Source of the DNA: Bacteroidota bacterium
GTDB lineage: Bacteria; Bacteroidota; Bacteroidia; Chitinophagales; Saprospiraceae
Reading direction: 5' to 3'
DNA: 17,392 nt
Assembly: GCA_024277695.1 (NCBI GenBank)
Contig: JAJRUR010000309.1
Location: 1-17,392, forward strand
Position 1 is the stretch's first letter; each line of letters begins with the position of its first letter. Both the position numbers and the translations under genes were made by a program. Of the stretch, positions 1 through 7,945 are shown in pieces. The notes below the pieces were generated by a model that was given only the letters and a program-made list of their open reading frames with translations, did not search any database and was not told the DNA's origin.

Positions 1-337
1 AAAAGACAGAGTCTCCCGGTTGGAGATTTATTCCGATAAGTTCTGCATCAATGGCACGAACCAGCGGAGCCGTTTGTACACAAGAATAGACCGGTGTAGG
101 GTTGGTAATAGTGGCAGTAGCAGGAGAAAAAGGACGATTGGGATCACCCACCGAATAGGTAATTTTGCTAGGATCCAATGCACCGGTGAACCATTCTTGA
201 TTAAGTTCGATGGTGATATTTTTGGCAGGAGCCAGACCGTCATTGACTATTTTAAGTCCATAGGTAGTTGCTTCATCTGCATAACAAGCAGGCCGGTACA
301 TAAAGGGGTCATATTTTTGGATATTGAGGATTGGTGC
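1..337 (-). repeat. Adhesin domain repeat 4 (truncated by the window edge)
   Basis: From residue about 968 the opening strand pattern of the repeat recurs: a hydrophobic strand, a cysteine about 15 residues in (RPACYADEATTYGLKI), then a strand leading to N-rich sequence. The rest lies outside the window. Confidence 0.45.
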
Positions 338-3238
338 TGCGAAGCCAAAATTGACGCCGGTGGTTGACTCGTTACTGAGATTACAGACTTGAGCATTGCA
401 ACCATATCTTGCGGCTCGTTTTATGGGATCCAGTGTACCGAATTGACAGGTAGTGCCTTCCCAGACTTCGCAGATGAGGAGTTGTTCGTTTTCTTCGAAG
501 AGGGAGTCCATATCAGGAGTACCACCGAGGGTAGCATGTACAATTTGGTTTTCGGTAATGGTATAAAAGGTAGTATCACCGCTAACGTGATCAACGGGGA
601 CAGACATACCGCCTATGAGGACATCATGATGGGTTAGAGAAGGTGGCGAAATGACATAATAGGTCAAAGAATCTACGGATCCGATACCGGCATTAACTAG
701 CGGCACTTTTAGAGTGTCTTTTACATTGAGGATGGCATCAAAGACATTTTGTGGTCTTAAGTTTCCGATGATTTGGCTGCTGATGATAGAAAGATTACCT
801 GCGATGAGTTGGATACCATTAGATGTATTAGAAGAGGATGAACTATAGCTTTCGCAAAGAGGGTCATGGAAGACATTGACATCCATAGTTGCAGGTACGG
901 CAGCCATATGGCAGGCTGCCATGAGATCGATGGTAAATACGATCGAACTATTAGGAGGAATATCGGATAGCATCACGGTGTCCGTACCGGGAATACGCAT
1001 AGCTGTGCCACCGGAAACGGCTTGAACATTATCAAAACTGATCTCCGGAGGGAGGACGATTTCGACTTTTACATTCATCAAATCGGTATTGGGAGAATTG
1101 ATGTAATCGACTTCAATGGTAGCAGCTTGAGATTCGCTACAGGCGGACAGGCTGCCTGGTGTGGTGATGATGATGTCTAGGACATTTGGTTCCGGATTGG
1201 GGAAAAATACAGTAGTATTGGGAAATTGGGCTTGGGGTTCTTCAGGACAATCGATATCTCCATCGCATCCAAATTGCGCTCGACGCATCAGTGTGGTTGT
1301 GTTCATAGCCGGTTCGCAGGTGGCTACTTGCCATAATTCATCGACGACTATTGTAGCCCCTTGTGCGATATTCTCGATGAGATAACAAGTTTGTCCGGGA
1401 GGTGCTCCGAGTACTACCGGCAGGCTAGTATCAGCTACTTGAACATCATTGAGCGTCATATAAGGATTGTCAAAAACGCAATAGAATACTGAATCTGCAT
1501 CGGCATTTCCATTATTTTGGACAGTATTTGAGATAGTTTCTTGTACACCGATCACAGCATCAGATATGGCAATGGGCATTGAAGAAATAATATCTATATT
1601 GGGTTGGTTTACTTGAATAGAGTTAGAAGAAACCGTTTGTGTGCTATCCGTACCGGGACAAAGCGGGTTATAATTTAGTCTAAAATCGTACATAGTTGGA
1701 TCTACCAATCCACAGATAGGATCTATGAGGGCATCAAAAGTAAGCGTACCACCAGAAGGAATATCGGATATAACTACCGAATCTGTACCGGCTACGTGTG
1801 TGACAGTACCACCGATTACATTGCTAATACTCTCGAGCTTCAGCCCTTGGGGAAAAATGAAAGCTCCTGTAACAGCAGTTAGATCTACTCCCGGATAATC
1901 CGAAATATAATCTATAGAGATGGTACTTATCTGAGATGGTCCACACACATCGAAGCCTACAGGAGAGCTCATGGTCATCATGACCAGAGGATCTGTGACA
2001 TTGAACATCAGATCAGTAACTACAGGAGTCGCCGGGTCGCAACTCAGATTGCCCTCACATCCGTAAGAAGCCGAACGGCTTAGGTCTTCTTCGGGTGTAT
2101 TGCAATTATCTACTAACCAAGTCTCTATCACATCAATGGATGCACCCATCGCTAATGGACCGACTTTGTAACAGGTCTGCCCGGGTGGAGATTGGTCAGC
2201 GAGAGCTAGGCTGGTACCTCCTAGTGTGACATCTACGAGAGAAGTATTCATATTGTCATCTATACAGTAAAAAACAGAATCAGCATCAACCCCTGTATTG
2301 GTGATGGTATTGGTAACCATGAACTGCTGCCCTGCCACTACGTTGATGGCAGCGGGTGTTGAGGAGCTAATGGAGATAACTGGCATATTGACATTACTAC
2401 CGCTGGTCATATCCGTGGCCGTATTGATGCCGGGAAGTGCACAAATGGTATCGAATGTCATAAAAAAATCAAGATCAACAGGAGCGGTGAGATCGCAATT
2501 GGGTTTTACTTCGATATCAAAACTAAGGGTAGCACCGGGAGAGATATCCGAAATATCAAGCGAGTCTGTACCTGAGATATAGCTAACGGCACCTCCTGAA
2601 ACATTCTGAATACTGATATTTTGTGACAGTCCTGTGGGGAGATTTAGAATTCCGGTTATTCCTTGGAGGTCATCGACAGCAAAATTATTGGTGATGGCAA
2701 TACCAACCAGCTGTGTCAAACCACATTTGGTATAGTCTGTGGGTGGGTTGATAGTAACTGTAGGAGGGGCATCAGTAATCGGGCAAAATTCAATATTATC
2801 CAGAAGGACATCTTGGCTGTTGGTATTTGTAGTACGATCCTCAAAACGTATTTCAGTGATAGTATTCATAGCTTCATACGGGATGACGTGACTAGACGGA
2901 GGATTATAAACGCCTTGAGATATACCATCAATAAAAACTTCTATGGCCTGTGTCACATTAACACCTACAAAACCTACATCGAATTTGAGTTCGTAGTGAT
3001 CGCAAATGGAGGTGCTTAGATTCTGGCTTATGACCCCGTTAGCAGGCAAATTCATCCAACTAAATTGAGCAGTACCATTATTTTGTACAACAGTACCAGA
3101 AGTGGTCCATCCATTGAGATCCGTATCAAAAGTACCATTGGTAACGAGATTTCCGGCACATTGTGAAAATGAAGAGAATGGTATTGCTAGCAAGTACAAA
3201 ATAAACATCCAAAAGAAGCGATGTAAAGAAGCCATCAT
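1..3238 (-). CDS. Secreted giant tandem-repeat surface protein (partial, C-terminus off the left edge)
   Basis: The frame is open from ATG 3238 to base 1 without a stop, giving 1079 residues. Residues 1-26 form a signal peptide (hydrophobic core around 8-22, ending SSFSQ). Residues 27-155 look like a carbohydrate-binding/lectin-type module, opening with NLVTNGTFDTDLNGW and closing with LLDNIEF. From about 161 there are three full copies and one truncated copy of a ~260-residue domain. Its landmarks are VSGG...GTDS..ISDI.PG.TL.FD, DADSVFYC, PPGQTCY and a YGC....C ending; copies 1 and 2 match best. Paired cysteines suggest disulfides outside the cytoplasm. Similar DUF11-like repeat proteins in Bacteroidota usually carry a type IX secretion C-terminal signal, but that end is not in the window. 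A second ATG follows directly at 3235. There is no Shine-Dalgarno sequence. Likely adhesin or surface-layer role by inference; exact function unknown. Confidence 0.85.
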   Translation of the reverse strand, partial: MMASLHRFFWMFILYLLAIPFSSFSQCAGNLVTNGTFDTDLNGWTTSGTVVQNNGTAQFSWMNLPANGVISQNLSTSICDHYELKFDVGFVGVNVTQAIEVFIDGISQGVYNPPSSHVIPYEAMNTITEIRFEDRTTNTNSQDVLLDNIEFCPITDAPPTVTINPPTDYTKCGLTQLVGIAITNNFAVDDLQGITGILNLPTGLSQNISIQNVSGGAVSYISGTDSLDISDISPGATLSFDIEVKPNCDLTAPVDLDFFMTFDTICALPGINTATDMTSGSNVNMPVISISSSTPAAINVVAGQQFMVTNTITNTGVDADSVFYCIDDNMNTSLVDVTLGGTSLALADQSPPGQTCYKVGPLAMGASIDVIETWLVDNCNTPEEDLSRSASYGCEGNLSCDPATPVVTDLMFNVTDPLVMMTMSSPVGFDVCGPSQISTISIDYISDYPGVDLTAVTGAFIFPQGLKLESISNVIGGTVTHVAGTDSVVISDIPSGGTLTFDALIDPICGLVDPTMYDFRLNYNPLCPGTDSTQTVSSNSIQVNQPNIDIISSMPIAISDAVIGVQETISNTVQNNGNADADSVFYCVFDNPYMTLNDVQVADTSLPVVLGAPPGQTCYLIENIAQGATIVVDELWQVATCEPAMNTTTLMRRAQFGCDGDIDCPEEPQAQFPNTTVFFPNPEPNVLDIIITTPGSLSACSESQAATIEVDYINSPNTDLMNVKVEIVLPPEISFDNVQAVSGGTAMRIPGTDTVMLSDIPPNSSIVFTIDLMAACHMAAVPATMDVNVFHDPLCESYSSSSSNTSNGIQLIAGNLSIISSQIIGNLRPQNVFDAILNVKDTLKVPLVNAGIGSVDSLTYYVISPPSLTHHDVLIGGMSVPVDHVSGDTTFYTITENQIVHATLGGTPDMDSLFEENEQLLICEVWEGTTCQFGTLDPIKRAARYGCNAQVCNLSNESTTGVNFGFAAPILNIQKYDPFMYRPACYADEATTYGLKIVNDGLAPAKNITIELNQEWFTGALDPSKITYSVGDPNRPFSPATATITNPTPVYSCVQTAPLVRAIDAELIGINLQPGDSVF
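374..1183 (-). repeat. Adhesin domain repeat 3 (diverged)
   Basis: Residues about 686-955. The first half is well conserved (VSGGTAMRIPGTDTVMLSDI). In the second half DADSVFYC has become VDSLTYYV and the PPGQTCY motif is lost; the YGC....C ending is kept. Confidence 0.6.
1229..1993 (-). repeat. Adhesin domain repeat 2
   Basis: Residues about 416-670 of the giant secreted protein. It carries IGGTVTHVAGTDSVVISDI, DADSVFYC, PPGQTCY and FGCDGDIDC, and is the closest relative of repeat 1. Confidence 0.7.
2024..2758 (-). repeat. Adhesin domain repeat 1
   Basis: Residues about 161-405 of the giant secreted protein. It carries VSGGAVSYISGTDSLDISDI, DADSVFYC, PPGQTCY and YGCEGNLSC, the landmarks that define the repeat unit. 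Confidence 0.7.
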
Positions 3239-3424
3239 ATTTTGATTTTTTTTAAAAAATATATCCTATTCGTAAGTTATATTATATATAAAAATATTCT
3301 ATATCATATTAGTCGATACATAAATAATTCAATATAAATCCCTTATATATAAGCCCTTATAAAATATTCATTCATTTAGCAATATATGCTTTTAATCCAT
3401 CAAGTGGAAACAATTTTCTTGCCC

Positions 3425-3462
3425 AAAAAAAAGAAGAAGTTTAAGATCCTACTCGTGATCTT
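3425..3462 (-). terminator. Second candidate terminator, hairpin plus T-rich tract
   Basis: On the minus strand AAGATC (3462-3457) pairs with GATCTT (3448-3443), followed by AAAC and a pyrimidine-rich run ending in eight Ts (to about 3425). It could back up the hairpin at 3489-3515. Confidence 0.35.
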
Positions 3463-3488
3463 GGCTGATTCTAAGCTTAAAGTTTAGT

Positions 3489-3515
3489 AAAATTCAGTAG
3501 CATCACGGTACTGAA
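3489..3515 (-). terminator. Candidate intrinsic terminator after the SH3b lipoprotein gene
   Basis: On the minus strand TTCAGTA (3515-3509) and TACTGAA (3499-3493) form a 7-bp perfect stem with a 9-nt loop, followed at once by TTTT. It lies about 36 nt downstream of the stop codon of the SH3b gene. The stem has only two G-C pairs, so strength is uncertain. Confidence 0.45.
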
Positions 3516-3550
3516 AGAATCAACTTTATCGATAAGAGTAATGCTGTGTG

Positions 3551-4282
3551 TCATCGATTATGCCAAAGAATCGTAATAGTTGGTACAGGATCTATATCCA
3601 TGGACTTGGCAGTATAGTCATACTGCAAGGTGATATCCTTTCCCAGCTGTAGATAGAATGCTCTGGGACACAATGCATCTTGTGGAATTTCCTTCCAAAA
3701 ATCATCTTCTTTGAAGTGATCTATTAGAGTTTTATCTTCCGAACTCCAATTACTATATGCTAGATCTATGATATTTATTAGATCTCTAGATTTTAGATTT
3801 GGCAAGGAATAAACCCAGGAGTGCATCCGTTGGCCGAGCCTGACGACCAATTTCATTCCTGATGCATATACGGTTTCGTGTGCATCCTTTGTTGCTATTT
3901 CTTGTACTACTTCATCACCATAGCAATTTACAATATACCCCTGTAGCTGTGTCAAAGACATCTTTCTAGATTTCTGTATCGGGCAATCTGATAAAAATCC
4001 ATCAAATACATAACCAGCGATATCTTGGTATTCGACTTCGATCCAATGGCCATTGCGCAACTCAAATCGATCAGCCAAAGATGCACTACAATACATCAAG
4101 GGTGTACCAAAAGGAACTTTGAAAACAATATCAGATGCGATACTCGGTGATGCTCTAAGATTGACTCCATTGAAAGCAACGACATATAAACTATCTCCGT
4201 AAATTTGTGCCTGTGTCGCTGTCTTACAAGAAAAAAATATCAAGACATATAAGAGTAGTATATAATTATATTTTCCGGGCAT
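3551..4282 (-). CDS. SH3b-domain putative lipoprotein
   Basis: 243 residues. Residues 5-18 are hydrophobic and followed by FFSC (Cys19), a plausible but non-ideal lipobox; Sec export is likely, with a lipid anchor as inference. Residues about 33-97 form a bacterial SH3 (SH3b/SH3_3) domain: YVVAFNGVNLRASPSIASDI gives the typical N-x-R-x-x-P-S signature, followed by G-T-P-L and W-I-E-V. Such domains commonly bind peptidoglycan or cell-surface ligands. The C-terminal ~140 residues match nothing I recognise. The start is ATG 4282, 40 bp after glnS stops with no clear terminator between, so it may be the last gene of the argS-glnS transcript. Terminator candidates follow its stop. Confidence 0.75.
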   Translation of the reverse strand: MPGKYNYILLLYVLIFFSCKTATQAQIYGDSLYVVAFNGVNLRASPSIASDIVFKVPFGTPLMYCSASLADRFELRNGHWIEVEYQDIAGYVFDGFLSDCPIQKSRKMSLTQLQGYIVNCYGDEVVQEIATKDAHETVYASGMKLVVRLGQRMHSWVYSLPNLKSRDLINIIDLAYSNWSSEDKTLIDHFKEDDFWKEIPQDALCPRAFYLQLGKDITLQYDYTAKSMDIDPVPTITILWHNR

Positions 4283-4322
4283 AGTATTTAGTATAAGAAT
4301 GGTAAAAGTATGCTATGCAATG

Positions 4323-5993
4323 TTACTGAGTTTTGGGTTTCCATCGAGATTTTAGTGATACTGTATGATTAAAACAAGGTTTTCCATTTTGATCAGCACT
4401 ACGGCAATAATACCCTTGGCGCATAAACTGGAGCGTATCGAGTTGTTTGGTTTGTGCTACGAAGGGTTCTGCGAGTGCTCCCTCATTGACAGTCAGAGAG
4501 TCAGGGTTCAAAAAATCGAGATAATCCTTATCATCATGTCCTAAGGGAGTTGGGTCGGTAAAAAGTTGTTGGTAATTATTAACCACAATGGGGATGGCAG
4601 AATGGGCTTCGACCCAATGGAGAACGCCTTTGGCCTTGATACCAGAGTCATCAGATCCAGATTTGGTCTCCGGATAGTAAGTGCAAAGTACTTCTGTAAC
4701 TTCTCCGGTTTCAGGGTCTTTCTTGAAGTCATCGCAGTGGATTATATATGCGGCTTTTAGGCGTACATTTCTGCCCGGTGCTAGGCGGAAGAATTTTTTG
4801 GGCGGATCGACCATAAAGTCTGATCGTTCGATAAAAAGCTCTCTACTAAAACTCAGCATATGGGATGATGCATGAGGATCTTCGGGATTATCAATAACAG
4901 GCAGTTGTTCTGTTTGGTCTTGAGGATAATTTTTGATAATGAGTTTGAGTGGATCGAGTACGACCATGGCTCGGAGGGAGGTTTTGTTGAGTTCATCGCG
5001 GACACAAGATTCGAGGAGTTCATATTCGATCAGATTATCTCTTTTGGCTACTCCGGCTTTGTCGCAGAAAGTTCGGATAGCAGCCGGAGGAAAACCTTTA
5101 TTTCGCAAACCCGACAATGTAGGCATCCGAGGGTCATCCCATCCGTTGACGATACCGTCCTGGACCAGTTTTAGAAGTCGTCTTTTGCTAGTGATCATAT
5201 AAGCTACATTCATTCGTGCGAACTCAATCTGACGGGAGGGGAATATATTTAACTGTTGGATGAACCAATCATACAGCGGACGATGGTGTCTAAATTCCAA
5301 AGAGCATAGGGAGTGGGTAATACCCTCTATGGAATCGGATTGGCCGTGGGCAAAATCATACATTGGATAGATACACCATTGGTCGCCGGTTCTATGATGA
5401 TGTGCTCTTTTGATACGATAGATTACGGGGTCGCGCATATGCATATTGGGCGAGCTCATGTCAATTTTGGCACGAAGTACTTTGGCGCCATCTTCATACT
5501 TACCGTCTTTCATATCTCTAAAGAGTTGAAGATTTTCAAGGACCGGTCTATCTCGGTAGGGGCTATTTTTGCCAGGTGTACGCGTATCTCCTTTCATCTG
5601 TGCTATTTGTTCGGCCGTAGAATCATCTACGTAGGCGAGACCTTTGTGTATAAGTTTTTCTGCATAATCATAGAGTGTTTGGAAGTAGTCGGAGGCATAA
5701 TACTCTCTGTCTTCCCAATCATAGCCTAGCCATTTGATATCTTGTTTTATAGCCTCAACGTACTTAGTATCCTCAGCTACGGGGTTCGTATCGTCGAAAC
5801 GCAGATTAGTAGTGCCTCCATATTTTTTGGTTATCTCGAAGTTAATTGTAATAGCTTTGGCATGACCAATATGGAGATACCCATTGGGCTCCGGAGGGAA
5901 TCGGGTGTGTACCCTACCCTCGTGTTTTCCGGACTTAATGTCTTGCTCGATGATTTGTTCTATAAAATTTAAAGATTTATTTTCTTCTGACAT
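4323..5993 (-). CDS. glnS: Glutaminyl-tRNA synthetase
   Basis: 556 residues, close to the ~550 of E. coli GlnS. This class I enzyme charges tRNA-Gln with glutamine in the cytoplasm. The HIGH motif is HIGH at 41-44 within PPEPNGYLHIGHAKA. The KMSKS counterpart is MITSKRRL at 266-273, where E. coli has MSKRKL. The downstream GlnRS/GluRS signature DDPRMPTLSGLRNKGF (from 286) and AIRTFCDKAGVAKRDN identify GlnRS rather than GluRS. The C-terminal half carries the beta-barrel anticodon-binding region. The start is ATG 5993, only 15 bp after the argS stop, so both are almost certainly cotranscribed. A true GlnRS implies direct charging of tRNA-Gln; whether GatCAB is also present cannot be judged here. 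Confidence 0.97.
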   Translation of the reverse strand: MSEENKSLNFIEQIIEQDIKSGKHEGRVHTRFPPEPNGYLHIGHAKAITINFEITKKYGGTTNLRFDDTNPVAEDTKYVEAIKQDIKWLGYDWEDREYYASDYFQTLYDYAEKLIHKGLAYVDDSTAEQIAQMKGDTRTPGKNSPYRDRPVLENLQLFRDMKDGKYEDGAKVLRAKIDMSSPNMHMRDPVIYRIKRAHHHRTGDQWCIYPMYDFAHGQSDSIEGITHSLCSLEFRHHRPLYDWFIQQLNIFPSRQIEFARMNVAYMITSKRRLLKLVQDGIVNGWDDPRMPTLSGLRNKGFPPAAIRTFCDKAGVAKRDNLIEYELLESCVRDELNKTSLRAMVVLDPLKLIIKNYPQDQTEQLPVIDNPEDPHASSHMLSFSRELFIERSDFMVDPPKKFFRLAPGRNVRLKAAYIIHCDDFKKDPETGEVTEVLCTYYPETKSGSDDSGIKAKGVLHWVEAHSAIPIVVNNYQQLFTDPTPLGHDDKDYLDFLNPDSLTVNEGALAEPFVAQTKQLDTLQFMRQGYYCRSADQNGKPCFNHTVSLKSRWKPKTQ

Positions 5994-6008
5994 TATTATT
6001 TTTTTTAA

Positions 6009-7850
6009 TTACATTTTTTGTGGCATTTGGATACCTAAAAGATAAAAAGCATTTTTCAGTACGTCGCTTACTTGATGGCTTAATTTTAGTCTAAAAAGTA
6101 CAGCAGACCGGTCAGGGTCAGAGAGTATTTTTACTTCGTGATAAAATCTATGATAAGCTTTTGCGAGATTGTAGGCATAGTTTGCTATTTCTGATGGTTC
6201 TAGAGTATTAGATGCTATTTGGATCGTGTGCGGATAGTCCAATAATAATTTTATAAGATTTTTTTCATATACATTTAATATTGAATATTTTGAGTCCGCT
6301 CCATTAAGATTCATTTTGTTTGCTTTGCGCTGAATGGATCGAATTCTTACAAAGGCATTTTGGATATAAGGTCCGGTCTGACCTTGCATGTCTACGCTTT
6401 CTTTTGGGTCGAAGACCATGCGTTTTTTAGATTGTACTTTAAGGATAAAGAATTTGAGTGCTGCCAATCCGATTTTGGCATTAATGTCTTGAATTTCTTT
6501 TGGAGACAAGTCATCAAGGACACCTCTTTCTTTTGTAGATTGAGTAGCTTCTTCAATGACTTCTTTAATTAAATCATCAGCATCGACGACAGTGCCTTCA
6601 CGACTTTTCATTTTGCCGGAAGGCAGATCCACCATACCGTATGAGAGGTGGAATAGCTTATCTGCATAGGGTCGATTAAGGGCTTTGAGCGTAGCAAAGA
6701 GTGCCTGAAAATGATAATCCTGTTCATTGCCGACGACATAAATCATCCCATCCATTTTGTAGTCCTTATATCTCAAATCTGCAGTACCGAGATCTTGTGT
6801 GATATAAACTGAAGTGCCATCAGATCTTAAAATAATTTTTTGTCCAAGATTATTTTGTTCCAGATCGATCCAAACCGAACCATCATCTTTTTTATAGAAG
6901 ATATTTTTTTGTAATCCTTCTTCGACGATTGATTTTCCGGTTAAGTAAGTTTCACTTTCAAAATAATCTTTGTCTATGGAAACATTTAATGCGTCCAATG
7001 TTTCATCAAAACCTTCAAGAACCCAAGATCGCATTTTTTTCCATAAGTTTAATACATCCGGATCATTATTTTCCCAATCTTGAAGCATTTTTCTAGTCAA
7101 CTTACCCAGCTGACTGTAGTTATTAAAATATTCATTTTTATATTTTTTAAAAAATAATTCTTCAGTTAATTTTTTTGAATTATTATTAAATATTATTTGG
7201 GCAGTATTGGTTTTTTGCCATGCGGCGTATTCTTCGTTAAATTTTTTATCAAAAAGCACATAATAGTTTCCTACGAACAAATCTCCCTTTATATTTTGGG
7301 ATTTGGGTGTTTTGTTTTCTCCATAAAGAGACCAAGCGATCATGCTTTTGCAAATGGCGATACCACGATCATTAATTATTTGGGTACGGACAACTTCGTA
7401 TCCTGCGGTTTCTAGGATATTGGAAATAGACCAACCCAATAAAATATTACGTATGTGACCCAAGTGGAGTGGTTTATTCGTGTTGGGTGATGAATATTCG
7501 ACCAATAATTTTTCGCCCTTATTTTTCTGCTGACCAAAATGAGGTGTATCTGCTATGTCATCCAATACATCAAACCAGATTCTGTCGCTCAAACTGATAT
7601 TTAAAAAACCTTTGATGGTCTTAAAATCTACAATCCACTCAAGGCGATCCAACATATATTTGCCTAGTGTGTCCCCTATCTCTTGCGGGCTTTTTTTTAA
7701 GCGCTTGACTAAGGGAAAAATGACAATGGTAAAGTCGGCGTCAAACTCTTTGGAGGTGGGTTTGATGATCAACGAATTTTCTTTGACTTGGTAGCAGTCA
7801 AGAATGGCCTTTTGGGCTAGTTCTTTTATTTTTGTAGAGATATGATGCAT
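6009..7850 (-). CDS. argS: Arginyl-tRNA synthetase
   Basis: 613 residues from ATG 7850; this cytoplasmic class I enzyme charges tRNA-Arg. Numbered from this start: a short N-terminal additional domain, the HIGH motif as HLGH at 129-132 (NTNKPLHLGHIRN), the NDRG segment near 160-163, a KMSKS counterpart KMKSREG at 413-419, and a DALR anticodon-binding domain ending in the typical VLKNAFYLLGIQMPQKM. An in-frame TTG at 7862 would add four residues, but it lies inside an exact -7 promoter element, so I prefer ATG 7850. It is the first gene of the argS-glnS transcript; 95 bp separate it from rsmD upstream. Lysine, asparagine and AT content are noticeably higher than in glnS, especially around residues 180-260. 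Confidence 0.97.
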   Translation of the reverse strand: MHHISTKIKELAQKAILDCYQVKENSLIIKPTSKEFDADFTIVIFPLVKRLKKSPQEIGDTLGKYMLDRLEWIVDFKTIKGFLNISLSDRIWFDVLDDIADTPHFGQQKNKGEKLLVEYSSPNTNKPLHLGHIRNILLGWSISNILETAGYEVVRTQIINDRGIAICKSMIAWSLYGENKTPKSQNIKGDLFVGNYYVLFDKKFNEEYAAWQKTNTAQIIFNNNSKKLTEELFFKKYKNEYFNNYSQLGKLTRKMLQDWENNDPDVLNLWKKMRSWVLEGFDETLDALNVSIDKDYFESETYLTGKSIVEEGLQKNIFYKKDDGSVWIDLEQNNLGQKIILRSDGTSVYITQDLGTADLRYKDYKMDGMIYVVGNEQDYHFQALFATLKALNRPYADKLFHLSYGMVDLPSGKMKSREGTVVDADDLIKEVIEEATQSTKERGVLDDLSPKEIQDINAKIGLAALKFFILKVQSKKRMVFDPKESVDMQGQTGPYIQNAFVRIRSIQRKANKMNLNGADSKYSILNVYEKNLIKLLLDYPHTIQIASNTLEPSEIANYAYNLAKAYHRFYHEVKILSDPDRSAVLFRLKLSHQVSDVLKNAFYLLGIQMPQKM

Positions 7851-7859
7851 AGTGGGATG

Positions 7860-7867
7860 CAAAGGTA
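7860..7867 (-). promoter_or_regulatory. -7 promoter element for argS
   Basis: The minus strand reads TACCTTTG, an exact TAnnTTTG Bacteroidota -7 element, ending 9 nt before the argS ATG. No clear -33 TTG is seen at the usual distance. If it is active, the 5' leader is only about 5-6 nt. Confidence 0.45.
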
Positions 7868-7945
7868 GTAATTTGGGATAAAGGATGAGAATATTTTGCT
7901 CATTGGTTTGCAGGAGAATAGCATAGACTAGAAGGCGAGTATGAT

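Larger units (their letters stand above)
3239..3550. other. AT-rich intergenic region (312 bp)
   Basis: No plausible gene in any frame. It separates two minus-strand genes and must contain the promoter of the giant protein, but I see no exact TAnnTTTG element on the minus strand. It holds two hairpin/T-tract terminator candidates (listed separately) and a 12-bp perfect palindrome, CTTATATATAAG, at 3342-3353. The 100 bp before the giant-protein start are extremely A/T rich. Confidence 0.7.

Noticed and set aside
20..1385. Plus-strand open frames opposite the giant gene (for example 20-367, 389-637, 1161-1385)
   Set aside because: They lie opposite a continuous 1079-codon minus frame with signal peptide and protein repeats; their translations look random.
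1..3238. CRISPR or nucleotide-level tandem repeat
   Set aside because: The repetition is at protein level with diverged DNA; there are no short identical repeats with regular spacers.
7863..7945. Hairpin ATGAG/CTCAT between rsmD and argS as a terminator
   Set aside because: Only a 5-bp AT-rich stem with no T run after it.
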